From: Syngnathus acus
Lineage: Eukaryota; Chordata; Actinopteri; Syngnathiformes; Syngnathidae
Direction: 5' to 3'
Assembly: GCF_901709675.1 (NCBI RefSeq)
Contig: NC_051088.1
Coordinates: 23,192,193-23,256,192 of the forward strand
Length of the DNA: 64,000 bases
The notes beneath the pieces are model-generated. The model worked only from the letters and a program-made list of their open reading frames with translations. It made no database searches and was not told the origin of the DNA. How positions within the stretch are numbered: the stretch's first letter is position 1; each line of letters opens with the position of its first letter. Shown one piece after another: positions 16,276-58,523 of this stretch. The position numbers were made by a program, and so were the translations under genes.

Positions 16276-16582
16276 CCGTATTTTCCGCACTATAAGGCGC
16301 ACCGGATTATAAGGCGCACCTTCAATGAATGGCCCATTTTAAAACTTTGTCCATATATAAGGCGCACCGGATTATAAGGCGCACCTTCAATAAATGGCCC
16401 ATTTTAAAACTTTGTCCATATATAAGATATATACATTTGGCCCGCGGGCCAGACTTTGGACACGCCTGCTGTAGTGGCTCAATATTGGTCCATATATAAG
16501 GCGCACCTGATTATAAGGCGCACTGTCGGCTTTTGAGAAAATTGAAGGTTTTTAGGTGCGCCTTATAGTGCGGAAAATACGG
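16276..16582. mobile_element. MITE of the CCGTATTTTCCG family, copy 2
   Basis: TA-flanked, with perfect mirrored ends ccgtattttccgcactataa / ttatagtgcggaaaatacgg. Inside are tandem copies of the 'aaggcgcaccggattat / atggcccattttaaaactttg' unit and a fragment of another repeat (gcgggccagactttggacac). Confidence 0.85.
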
Positions 16583-19200
16583 TATTTGGATGCGGGCCAG
16601 CATTCAGATTGTAATCACTTGAAAATGGTGGATATTCGCTCAGCCCAGAAACTAAGTCATGAGAGGAGCAATGGAGGCATTACCGCGATGGCACAATTTG
16701 GCAAAATGGAGAAAGGCTTGCCGACAGAAAAGTTTTTTCCAAAATAGGAAGCTGAATAAGGATTTACTTCACCCTTGAACAGCAATTAAAAAGTCAAATT
16801 TCCATTATGTGTTCCCTTTTGAAAGGCACGTTGAAGACTGACATCATTGGTCTGCCATTAGTGATGCACAATTTGGCATAAGCTGCGAGAAGGGTGACAA
16901 ATTCAAGATGAAGAGAGAAAAAGTGATAATAAGGCCAAGCTTAGAAGACATTTTGTGAATCTCTCTGGAATGGCAAACACTCTTTCAAAAACGATTTTTT
17001 TTTTTTTTTATGATGCCGCAAATTTCCTGCTGTGGTCAGGCTGTTGTGTTTATGTTTTTACTCATGGCGTAAAACGTGATTAGCACTGATTTTATTATTA
17101 TTTACTGATCATGTTCAACAAATTTTGCCACAGGAGGCTTTGGCCTGCGAGTGCTATTATAAAAACTGTCTACGAATTGCTCCGTTACTGTCACAACTAT
17201 CAATGCTAACTGTTAGCATATTACTTGTTTGTTAGCGTTAAGCTAAGTGGGCTTTTCCAAGGCAAAGATATCCATTATTGCTATTTTTTCTTGGCTTTAC
17301 AATGTACAATTCTCTTTCTCCTCAACTGGTAGTGACATTAAATATCTCGAAACCTCTTTTTTTGACATTCAGTGTTTGCCAAAGTGCTGCTTATTGTGTG
17401 ACACCGATTGAAATGCTCGTATCTCAAGCTAGCACTCGCGAGTACAAGGAGAAAAATCGATCGAAGACAGCTCGAGTCTGGAAAAAACACTCGTAATCTC
17501 AAGGTACCGCTGCACAATTACTTCCTTTAGTTTGTTTAGTAAATTAAAGATACGGAATGTCTACGTGGACATTGTATCCTTCCATTTTTCGGCGTGTAGC
17601 ACTTAAACGAAAACATGTATTCGCTCCTGTCTTCAATAAAAAAAAAAATGCTTTCTCCAAGGCCTCCACAACCCAGGGCACTGACGATGCTACTTTGGTG
17701 TGCATTATGCTGCTAGGCCGCACGCTCTCATCTGCCTCATTTAAGGTTCCTTGCATCAGAATGAAGTGCACTCCACTGCGGCTTTTAGCCAAACATGTCT
17801 TAAGGGCTTTATTCTGACATGTTTTTTAAATAAAAAGGGAACCTGAGGCTCACAAACATACACACATTCTTTGGAGTGGACAATACAGGCCGGGGTGACT
17901 ATTTTCATCATTAGGGCTGAACATGAAGTAGGAGTTGGGGGCGCAATGCCGCCAAGCAAGAGAACAATTGGCGAGAGAATAAAGACAACTAGGCGAAAGA
18001 GAAGAGAAACGGGGAGAAAATAACATCACGAAATGCTCATTTGCTGCTTAATCCAATGTTAAACTAAGGAAAGGGAACGATGACAAGAGGAGGAAGAGGA
18101 AGATGGCAGCCGAATGTGAGGAGATTAGCACAATTTGTTTTATTCTTCAGTCAATCTAATTATAACTCAGCGTCGTCTCTTCGCATTCCTCGAGTTTTTC
18201 TGCCTCACCTCTCCCACCATCACCTCTGGGAGGGAGGATTGTCAAAGTTGACTGACTTTTGATGAATTCCCACCAGAAAAAAGCAAAACAAATTTGAGAC
18301 AGGCTCAGCTATCTTGACTTAGTCCATCTATATGTGAACTAGCTTCCCGTACAGTAGACACAAACAAGAAAAAAAAAATTGTTGAATATTACATTGCGCA
18401 GTATTGTTTTATCCTCCTGGTACTGTCATGCGGGTGTGATGCTTTCTTTTTTTAGCACTTGTCACAAGAGGCTCCAAAAAACACACTGACGGAAATAAGT
18501 AAGGCAGCGAGAGGTGAGCATGCAGTATAAGTCCATATTGAGATATTTGGATCTTAAGGGTCTTGAAATCCCAAAATGTGTTTTACACATTAACATTAAA
18601 TTACTCCTGACATGTTACAGAACGGATTCTAAAATGATTTTGATCTGGAGAGTGAAGTGACAAAAAAAAGCTCATTTCATATCGGAGCCACCTCGCCCTC
18701 TGCGCAAAGGGGAAGCTGAGGCAGCATTCCGGGCAGAGGTGGATCATCGCATCCCCTGACGATGCAACCAGAGTCGGGTTGAGTGGATCAATAGGAGAAC
18801 CGCACAAGCGGAGAAGCTTCATCCTGTCCTGAGTAGCTCCACCCTGTTCTTGCTCTAATGTTACCTCGGGGTGATCCTGCAGTTAATACGGCCCCCTCTG
18901 ATCACAATGTATGGACACTAGAACATTGGTTAAAATATGCAAAATGAGGGACAATATTAATAAAAAACTTTTAAAAATGGTTTTACCACTCCAGCCTGCT
19001 TTTAACTCATCTAAAACTATTATTATTTTATTTTTATTATCTATTTTATATAATGATAATAATAATAATAATTATTAATATTATTATGTCCAACCAAAGA
19101 GAATTAAACATCCCCGATTTACGCAACAACTAGCTTAATGCTAACAGATCATGTGAAATGTCCTAGGCAAGGTAACAGAGATTAGCATTGACGTTACAGT

Positions 19201-19577
19201 ACTATAAAGCGCACCGGATTATAAGGCGCACCTTCAATGAATGGCCCATTTTAAAACTTTGTTCATATATAAAGTGCACCGGATTATAAGGCGCATAGAA
19301 TAAATAACTCAACGTTGCTCAAAAATTAATGCAATCACAATATAGTAACACTCGAAATAGTGAAAACAATAACAATATATCAATCACTCAATGTTGCTCA
19401 AACGTTAATATCACACAACACACAAAATAAACACGTAAAGCTTACTTTAATAAATTAGTCCTCATCCACGAATCCATATTGGTCCATATAAAAAGGCGCA
19501 CCGGATTATAAGGCGCACTGTCGGCTTTTGAGAAAATTGGAGGTTTTTCGGTGCGCCTTATAGTGCGGAAAATACGG
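19201..19577. mobile_element. MITE of the CCGTATTTTCCG family, copy 3, left end lost
   Basis: The right end ...gcgccttatagtgcggaaaatacgg is intact, while the left begins inside the terminal repeat. The core (19300-19470, caacgttgctc, caatatagtaacactcg) is shared with 52289-52677 but not with other copies. Confidence 0.8.
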
Positions 19578-20639
19578 TAATTATGAATCTTCACAAAGCT
19601 ACAATATACACACAAATTGAGCATCCAACCATATATGGTATTTCTCTAACGGTACTGCAAACGTTTTTACTGTATAAAAAATAATAATAATGTGTGATGT
19701 CGTGATGAGCGGAGGGTCAGTGTACTTGCAAGACCAGCTTTGTTTGCCACCACTAACAACAAGCCCACATGGTACGGCCGCGCTGACATTTTGCATTAGC
19801 CATCTGCAAAGAGTAACGCTACTGATGCAATAAGGACGAGGCAATGACGCGGAGGCTGGCACGCGCTGATGCTTGAATCAGCGAGCAAGCCGAAGATCTT
19901 CACAATTCATTCTCACTGGTGACTTTATCCTTACCAAGGCTGCCCGACATCTTTTCAACCAAGATCTACTTTTCAAGCAGCCAACCTCCTGAGATATAAA
20001 ATATTTTCAGAATTGATTAATCGTATAACAAAATTTCATTTTGCATTAAAGCAAAAACCAGTCACTGTTTATTAACCCTTTTGTTGTTGTTTATTTGGTG
20101 TAAACGATATATAGTCATATACAGTTTTTGTCACATTGCTTTTATATTCTATTTGTTCACTCGTCTTTTGCGCTTTCCTCTTCTGCCTGACAGCATTTCC
20201 CCGACTTCCCCAAACGCTGGTGCTAACTAACTAGTCCACATGGAGCTGCATTCAGCTTTGCCCACTGCAGCATCCCTCTCTAATTGCACGTGTTTGCAAC
20301 TTTCGCTGACCCCATTCCGGCTCTGGGTTTGAGTTGGGCCTAATTGGTGCCTCTTGACGAAGGGGAATGTCAGACTTATCAATATGTAATGGCGCCCTAC
20401 ATAAGCGCATAACCTAACATTTAACGTTAAAGCATCCCAACTGCTGGCTTGGAACATTTGCTGGTGTCTCCTAAGAATTTTTTTTCTGAACCACCCATGA
20501 TGCACACCAACATTGGAACATCCTTGGTGAAAAGCGAATTTAAGCATAAGCAGTGTTTTCAGGCAGGAATTGGAATGGTTAACAATGTCAACATTGCTGG
20601 TTCATCAACTTTAATCAAGGCATCGCGCATTGATGCATG

Positions 20640-20672
20640 CACGCACACACACACACGCACGCACACACACAC
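20640..20672. repeat. CA/CG dinucleotide microsatellite
   Basis: Interrupted (CA)n with cacg units. Confidence 0.85.
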
Positions 20673-22892
20673 AAAGAAAGCACTTTGCGCCTCACGGGAC
20701 AGGCTTTTAGTGCTCCGTCTCATGCACTATTTAATTGACCCGGCACAGGAAGCCCTCGCGGTCCCAGATGCACTCCTTCTCCCTCAAGCAAGTACGCCCA
20801 CCCACCCGCACCATCAGACATCTTCACACGATGCCACGGAATGCCGACCAAAGGCGTTCCCCTCAAAGTTTCAATGCAGAAATGTTTTTCACACATCATC
20901 CATGCGCTCCTGATCCACGGGTGGAAATGCAGCAGACACGGAAGGGAAAGATCAGTACTTACTCCGTGGGAGGAGGTGGGAGAGCATCTCGCTCTCTCTT
21001 GCTCTGGCTCCGCTAGGCGGTCATGGTGCGCTCTGTCTTCCGAGCAACACTCGAGTGCACCGTTGCATGAGTGGACGCGTTCTTTCTCGTGGACTTGGCA
21101 GCCTAGCAGCCCCGCCCTCTACTGCTGTGACGTCAGCAAGCCTCTATCGCTTCTGCATCTCGTCCTTGCCCGCCTCTCTCCTCCCTGACAAAAGTAACAC
21201 AATTAAAGAGCAAGCATCAGCTTTCTTCTAAGAATATTTCTGGAGGCTTTTATTGATGTATTTTTTAATTATTATTTTGTTTGTTACAAACAGTGATTGG
21301 AAAGTAACGTTTACAGTACCAACAAATCAGTAACTTAAAGTAGAAATCAAGTCAACAATTTGAATAAAAAATAATATGTTGTATGTGCCTACACTCGTTT
21401 AAACATGGCATTCTGGTTCACATTGTGTTTGTGAAATATGAATTAAGCAGAAAAATGTGCTCGTTTTCATCGATCTCACGCGGCGGCCATTTTGAGACTG
21501 GCTGTCGACTGAAAATGAAGTCACAGCTGCCTTATGATTGGCTGGCTTTCCACTCACTGTAGATGCAACAGCATTACGGATTGGTTGTATGCAGTGTGTC
21601 TATAAGTCGTTGCATGGATGAGAAATGTAACATTTTTAACTCTTCAGAAAACAAATCATATGTCTTTTTCCATATAAGCCAGCTCATAATCCACATCGTG
21701 TTTCTGAGTCTCTGCTATAAACAGCTCCACCGTTGCTCAGCTAAAGTGCTATTGTACTACATAGGTTCAAGTATGAAGCAAAATATATGAAGTGTAACAT
21801 AAATCAATAAATGCATACAAATAAAAAAAGACGACTGTGCCAGTTGTGAAACTCACCAGCAAAAATTCATAATTCATAGGACGGGTTGCAAGGAAACAGT
21901 GTGGTGGTGGTGTGAGGAGGGAAGGGGAGCGGGCGGCAACGAGAAAAGAAGGAGCAAGGCATCCATTCCAATTCCACATGAGCAGTAAATGTGAATAAAA
22001 CATGAATGAATGGAGGTTTGAAAGTTAAACAGAAAATGGCTTCTGTTTTGGGAACTGCAGCCAAGCATGGAGTGCACATGTCAGTCTGTCTGTCTGTCCC
22101 ATTTAAAGCCTCTGAGGGCAGAGTCCTGCTGCTGGTGCATTATGGATGCGCGTCAGCTATTTTAAGGCACCGGCAGGGTAGAGGGTGGGGTGTTGTGTTT
22201 TGAATGTTTGGGAGGGGGGGCGAGAAAACACCTGGTTGGTGTTGAGTCCTTTCATATCTGATGACTGCAGATGAGATTATAAACATTGAATATATAGTGA
22301 GACTGTTTTTACACTTAACAGCATACAAGGAAAATATGATCGGTTTGCATCATCATTATGACAAGGCCCACAGGAGACACGCTGAAGCAAACAATTTAAT
22401 CTCCTTTGTTTTGAGGAACTTTTCTCGCAGCTGGACCAAGCGTGCCGCTCGCTCCATATCTTGTTTTACCACTCAACAACCTTAAACACAATCCACACCC
22501 TTTGACTAAGAAGACTTTTTTAATTTGGAATTGAATTTTGCAATTGAATTTTTCTTCTTCAAAAGTAGAGCCTTGCACCAAACTTAAAAACAACACATGA
22601 AATATGTCAAAAAACGATTTTGCTAGAAAAAGTAAATCACATTTTTGAAAACAAAATCGGCGTTAAAAAAACATTTTGGGACATTTAAAGCTATCTCTGG
22701 AGATTTACAATAATTGGAGTTAGTGTGAAGTTTGTGACCAATGGCGCCACTTGCTGGAAGAACAGCAGCAACGAGTGAGGCAACCTTTTTTTTTTTTATA
22801 TATACCGAGATATAGTATTCGGGGAGTAAATAAATATATACGTATTGCAGATTATAACCACTAGATGGTGCTATTGGCTGTCCGATAGAGCG

Positions 22893-22968
<76 letters not shown>

Positions 22969-22969
22969 T
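22893..22969. repeat. (AG)n microsatellite upstream of the adcy6 leader
   Basis: About 65 bp of perfect AG repeat, then one CG interruption and more AG. It lies directly before a GC-richer stretch that probably holds the first adcy6 exon. GA tracts at promoters can bind GAGA-type factors, but that is inference here. Confidence 0.9.
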
Positions 22970-23126
22970 AGAAGCAGCAGACTTCAGGTCGGAGCTCGTA
23001 GGCTCACACAGCCGCATCTGCATCCGGATCAGGCTCCAGCGTCGGCGGCTACGTAGAACCTGGAGTCTCGGGGGTGGACCTGGAGCTGCTCCGCTGCGGG
23101 TGTTGGAAGATCGACCCTCGCCAAAG
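22970..23126 (+). promoter_or_regulatory. adcy6: Probable adcy6 promoter-proximal region and non-coding first exon
   Basis: A locally GC- and CpG-rich stretch after the AG repeat, ending in a good donor (ccaaag/gtacac at 23127). The first coding exon begins with a splice acceptor one base before the ATG, so at least one leader exon must exist upstream, and this is the best candidate. Confidence 0.4.
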
Positions 23127-23971
23127 GTACACTCCGTGCGTGTGTGTGAACCTTGCGCTCAAATGCGTCAAAGTGACACTGCCAGAGAAGTGCTGATTAA
23201 ATTTGCACCGTTCCGCGGTGTTGGCCACTTGACATCTCAGTCCAAACATCCACCGCGCGTCCGGGTCTTTGCCACACATCCCCGGCCGTGCATTAAGTTG
23301 CCCCGCGGAATGTTGGGCTCCGGGACTCGTGAGAGGGCAGCGTGCACGGGGGGCTGCACGACGGCGTGCACTCGCGGGCGTGCTGCCTGCTGCATGTGAG
23401 TGAGTGAACACTGAGAGCTGTCGACCCAGCGTCCTGTTATGTAATAACTGGCCGCCGCCGCCACCATCGGTCTGGCTGTTCCACTTCGCCGTATATAGGA
23501 ATAGCATGCCTGGTCCAATGGTTGCTCTCAGGGATGGGAATATCTAGTTCATAGTTTGCATGACAGCAGGAGCTACGGTGGGAATGAGCCTCCTTTAGGA
23601 TCCGATCATGCTCCTGGTGGTCTGCCTCACGTGCACCTTCCAAGTTCCACATGGTTTGTCCTCCTTCATCCAGAACAGAGATTTGCTTATTAGGTTTGGA
23701 GGTCGGTGTCATTGAAGCTAGCTTACGTGAATCATAAGATCTCATGGAAGCATGGACAATTGAATGTGGCTGGAGAGCTCTTGATCTCTGATTGGTGCCC
23801 ACTCCAGAGGCCTTTGTTGTCAAATGGAGCACACTAATGACAGCAGCAGATTGTTGCGATAGATGGCAGGGACCAGTCGACTGGTGAGAACCGATATACA
23901 GGTAGTTTGAAGGTAGTCGAGGCCTGATCTTGATCTGCAGCTGATTTTGTGTTTGTTTTTTTCCCCCCCAG

Positions 23972-24120
23972 GAGACATGAAGGCCTACAGAGGTAACCGA
24001 TCGTGTGCAGGGCTAATACATTAATACTTTGGGAGACTGCAGAAAGAAACATCTCTGACTGGTGCACCTGCTGGCATGAACTAGCCCAAAGAGGAGTCTA
24101 AAATCCAACAAACCACAGAG
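23972..24120 (+). other. adcy6: Candidate adcy6 5' UTR exon
   Basis: A strong acceptor (tttttttccccccccag) is followed 149 nt later by a consensus donor (ccacagag/gtacgt). The interval has no long open frame but carries short upstream ATGs. It could be an optional leader exon. Confidence 0.4.
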
Positions 24121-25214
24121 GTACGTGGAAACATGCACCTGTAAAATCTATTTTCTTTTATTGAAAAGACATATAAAGTAATGCTTCCTGTAGTCTGTAA
24201 AAAAAAAAAAAACATACCAACTAAAAATGCTTTTAAATTTAATGAGTTGGCGTAATAAATTCCACAATAAATTCATTTTATTCAATATTTAGGGCTCTAT
24301 TTTTATAGAAAGGCGCATTTGCTAGGCGCTGAATTTGAAGGGGATTGTAGAAGCTGTTTTAATGGCAGGACTGAAGTCGGCTGTGTTCACTCCCACAAGG
24401 GCGCAAACACCCATTTCTACCCCCGTGTCTACGTAAATAACAAAAGAAAACTCCAACCATGCACACAGTTAAGCCGTGCTTTGTGTTGGACTTGCGTTTG
24501 GCACAAAAATAGGCTCCTAACTGTGCCTAACAAGTGTATCAATTAGCGTACATCGGCTAATCGCTCAGTGGCTGGGTAGCTACCTAGCTAGCTACGTATC
24601 TAGTAAGTTTGGCAGTTTGTTGTTGCCACGCCAGTCAACTATACCAGATGAAGTTCTTTTTGATAATATAAAGAAAATAAAAAAGAGTGAAAGTACTATT
24701 AAGCCAATCGCTATGGGACACAAACAGGGAGTCGCAACCTACCAATATAAAACCAGTCAGGTGTCTTAAAAGAAGCAAAACTGCAGTTCTCAGTCTATCA
24801 TGAAACCCAAACACCCTGGAGAAAAAAAGTATGCACAGATTTCTCTTAGAATGAGACCGTCACACTAACGTCACACTGCATATTCTTCTTGTTGTCATTC
24901 CACAAAGGTCCTTTCATAAAATAAAACCCAAACAAACATCTTTTGATGCTAGCTGAAATGACGTCGAGTGAGCAGTGCTGACGGCTCATATGTTTGAAGT
25001 TGTTTGAACTTTGAGGCATATTTTCCTCCCCAAATTTGGTCAAACTCCCAACTGAGCAATTTCACGGCACTGCTGCACAGCGAACCCCCCCGATATTACT
25101 GTGCATATTGTATCGATAGAGAATAGTTCACTAAAAAAATATGTACATAAGAAAGCTCATTCGAGACCCGTTTTGTGAACGTATGTCTTGTTTGTCCCTC
25201 ACGTTGTCGACAGG

Positions 25215-55452
<30,238 letters not shown>

Positions 55453-58400
55453 CCATGGACCCTTAAAAAAAAAAAAACACCCCACAGGGTTGACAAATGC
55501 TGTTAGTGTCTTGTCCCCTACACACACACACACACACACACACAGGGCTCTGTTGGTGGTGTTTGAAGGCTTTTTTTTTTTTTTGCACAAGCGAGCACAA
55601 AGCCCAGTTGCCTTAGGACGGGAGTGTGCTTGTTGTGTGTGAGCTGTACAAGTATTTTCTCTGGACTCCTAATTTATTTTTATTTCTTCTGTGCAGATGG
55701 ATTTTTAGTGATGTACAGTACAAAAAGGATAAGCTAGAAACATTATGAAGGAAGAACACGACCAAAGAACAACACTGAGACTCTGTCCCAAGTATGCTCA
55801 TTTAATCGTGTTTGTGCCGTCAAGTCACTGAGGGACACACACGCACGCACACACGTGGACGAAATGGCCACAGATAACGAGTGCAAACAATATGCTTGAC
55901 GTGCGTGTGTGTGTGCATACGTGAGAGTGTGTGTGTACATGTGAGTGAGTGAAACAGACTGCTGAACTTTTCCTACGACGAAGCATACTGTAACTTTTCA
56001 CTGTGAGTTTTTACTATATGCGATCATGCTTTCTTGTTTGCATGGTTCCTATTCATCTCCAGAACTTCTGGTAGATCGCAAGAGGATCATGTCCACTTTG
56101 ACGCCAATGTTATTCCAAGCAAAAATATTTCAACGCAAAAGTATATTTTTTGAAGAGATTCAGGACAGAGCGCATACACGGCGACTTTTTTTTTTGCCTT
56201 GATGTGAACCAGTCGCGATGGACCAATTTTCCAGACTTGTTTTCGTCATCCCTCAAACTGTCCGTCGAATGTATGTCAGAACAAAACGTGATATGACCAC
56301 TGAAGGACACGCGACACTTTGGGATTCCCCGTTTTGCTGCAAATGAATACAGTGTACTTGCGCTGTACATGCACTGCAATGTTTAGGAGCTGACTTTTCC
56401 GTGGAGGTCCAAAATATTTATGCCTTAAAAGGTGACGCCTTTGCCTGAGAAGTCAACCAAATACCCCTTAATCGTTGTTTCTTCGATAGGACCGCAGCAA
56501 ATAATTTCGTTTTTTTGCCTTACTTGTGTGTCCCTTTCTTGTCTCTTGGTGCACTTCTACAGCACGACTGTAGCATCTATTTTACAAAATAAAAGAAAAT
56601 TGTCCAACTACTTCTGTGAAATGCTCCACTTTGAAATTGCAGCTCAGATTCAGTAACTTGAGAATGTCTTCCTCTTCTCCTTTTCCCCAAATAAATCCAT
56701 CTACAGTTTCAAGAGGCCCGTGCAATGGAGAACGTGTAATTGCTTGCACATGAATTATGCATTTCTGGCCAGCCCGTGGCCAAGTTCTCACATCGCTCCA
56801 TGCTGTACATTAATTAAGTCTCATAAATTCTCGTTAATCCCCTTGTGAAATAGCCGCCGTGTTACTAGATCACCATGTAGTCTTGGCAAATTGATGTGCA
56901 TAACAAAACAGAGCTTGTTTGACATTGCCAACAAGGCTCCAGTCCAATTTCAAACACAGGTGCCTTTTAGGAGATACTTTTCGCAAATTTACTGTTTGAT
57001 TATTTGGTTAAATGCTAATTCCTCACCAAAAACATCCCTAAAGTGGTGTTTTCCGTTCCAAGAAAATGACTGGGTCTTCAATTTGTGACGTCACAAAGCC
57101 ACCCCATACCGCCCTTCCAAACTAAACTGTCCCTGCGACTAGTTTATATGTGGCCGTTCTGATTTTTGGTGCGTCAAATAAATTATACAATGTTTCCATG
57201 TACTCCCTGCAGTGTCATCATATACAAGCCATTGCTGTTTGGTGCATAAAATGAGTTTTTACTATGTAGTTTTGAGATGTCCTACTTTGTGAGCGGTCAC
57301 TGAATGTCTACTGACAAACATGTGACCGGAAATAAACATATTTTTAAAAATTAACAATTTTTGCATAAAACTCGCGCGTTTGACCCATGAGAGGATGTTC
57401 CACTTCGTGCCAGTAGGTGGCGCGCTACCACCAATCCTGTGTAGGTGAGTGATGATCGTCGCTTTCTTTTTTTCTTAACCGTCATTATTCTTGTGCAATG
57501 CGTCGGGTCACTTGTATAATGCAACTGTAACTATACAAGGATGTTTTTGTTGATTGTGAGATTACAAGAAAGATATGTACTAGTTTAAAACGCAGTTTTA
57601 AATGTTTGGCATACTGCGAATAGCAAATTGCTACCTTTGTTGTCTGCTAGCCAAAAGATTGAGCTGCATAGCATTTATTTACAGAGCAGCTTGACAACTT
57701 GTAACATTTCCTTGTTTCAATGTTTACCCAACATTGTATGTTCTATGGGGGACTTTTGTTCTAAAAAAAAACATAATACAAATGCAAGTTATTTTTTTAC
57801 TAGCTACATTTTTGGGTCCCCATCCACCAGTTGAGAATCACTGTTTTAGGTTTCAAGTGGCTAGCATGTTAGCATGTCATCAATTCTCAATAGAAATGAC
57901 TGAAATTTGCTTTAGCCCTCTCTATGCTCACTTTCTAACGTGCAACCCTTATTATTTGACCTTAGTGCTTTCTCTTGAAAGAAATATAAATATGTGACTC
58001 TAATGAGCACATGCGGCTTCGTAAATGCTAAAATGGATAACATATTTGATTTGATAACATGATCATTTATGTGTTTGTTTTTCGAGGTATCATCTTTGTT
58101 TTTCTTTGAATATTTTAATGTTATACAAAGCCGGTCGGTGGCCGCTTTGAATGACACGCGAGTAAATAAATGATGGCCAAGAGTAAGAGTGAGTTTCCGT
58201 GTTCACTTCAGACCGCCAACATTGCAGCACTTAGATCCTGTTTCGGCAATCCAGGAAACAGGTCTTGCTCTAAGCCCCAATGGTGTGACGTAGAAGTAGT
58301 CACGCGTCAGGTGTCACTTCAGCTGGTCGGGTGGTTGGTTCACTAGCTTGAGCTAGCCTAGCTGCAGTCACGTGGGTCCTGCGGCTGGCAGGTGTGATGT

Positions 58401-58523
58401 TGGGCAATGCTGCTGCGCTGACACCTGAAGGGAGTCGGTTGAGCAAATGTCACCTTGATGACTCATTTGCCACCACTTCCTCAAATCACTTTACGCAGTC
58501 GCGCTCCACGTTGAGGCAGAAGC
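55453..58523. other. adcy6 3' UTR and spacer to galnt6
   Basis: Contains a CA repeat (about 55522-55544), AATAAA signals at 56588-56593 and 56690-56695 that could end the adcy6 transcript, and AT-rich sequence. No other gene was recognised. The last 150 bp before 58524 may be the galnt6 5' UTR. Confidence 0.5.

Larger units (their letters stand above)
16061..22850. other. Divergent spacer between cacnb3 and adcy6
   Basis: No protein-coding exon could be supported on either strand. It contains two MITEs (16276-16582, 19201-19577), a CA-type microsatellite (about 20640-20672) and a half-copy of the inverted-repeat element of cacnb3 (about 21425-21555). The rest is AT-rich and unannotated. Regulatory sequence for the head-to-head pair is likely to lie here but cannot be recognised by eye. 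Confidence 0.5.

Noticed and set aside
22845-23399. 184-codon open frame with an Arg-Glu run
   Set aside because: Arises from the AG repeat and CpG-rich leader of adcy6; the product has no recognisable domain.
25188-25214. Earlier in-frame ATG for adcy6
   Set aside because: It precedes the splice acceptor at 25213; the MSW start matches the family.
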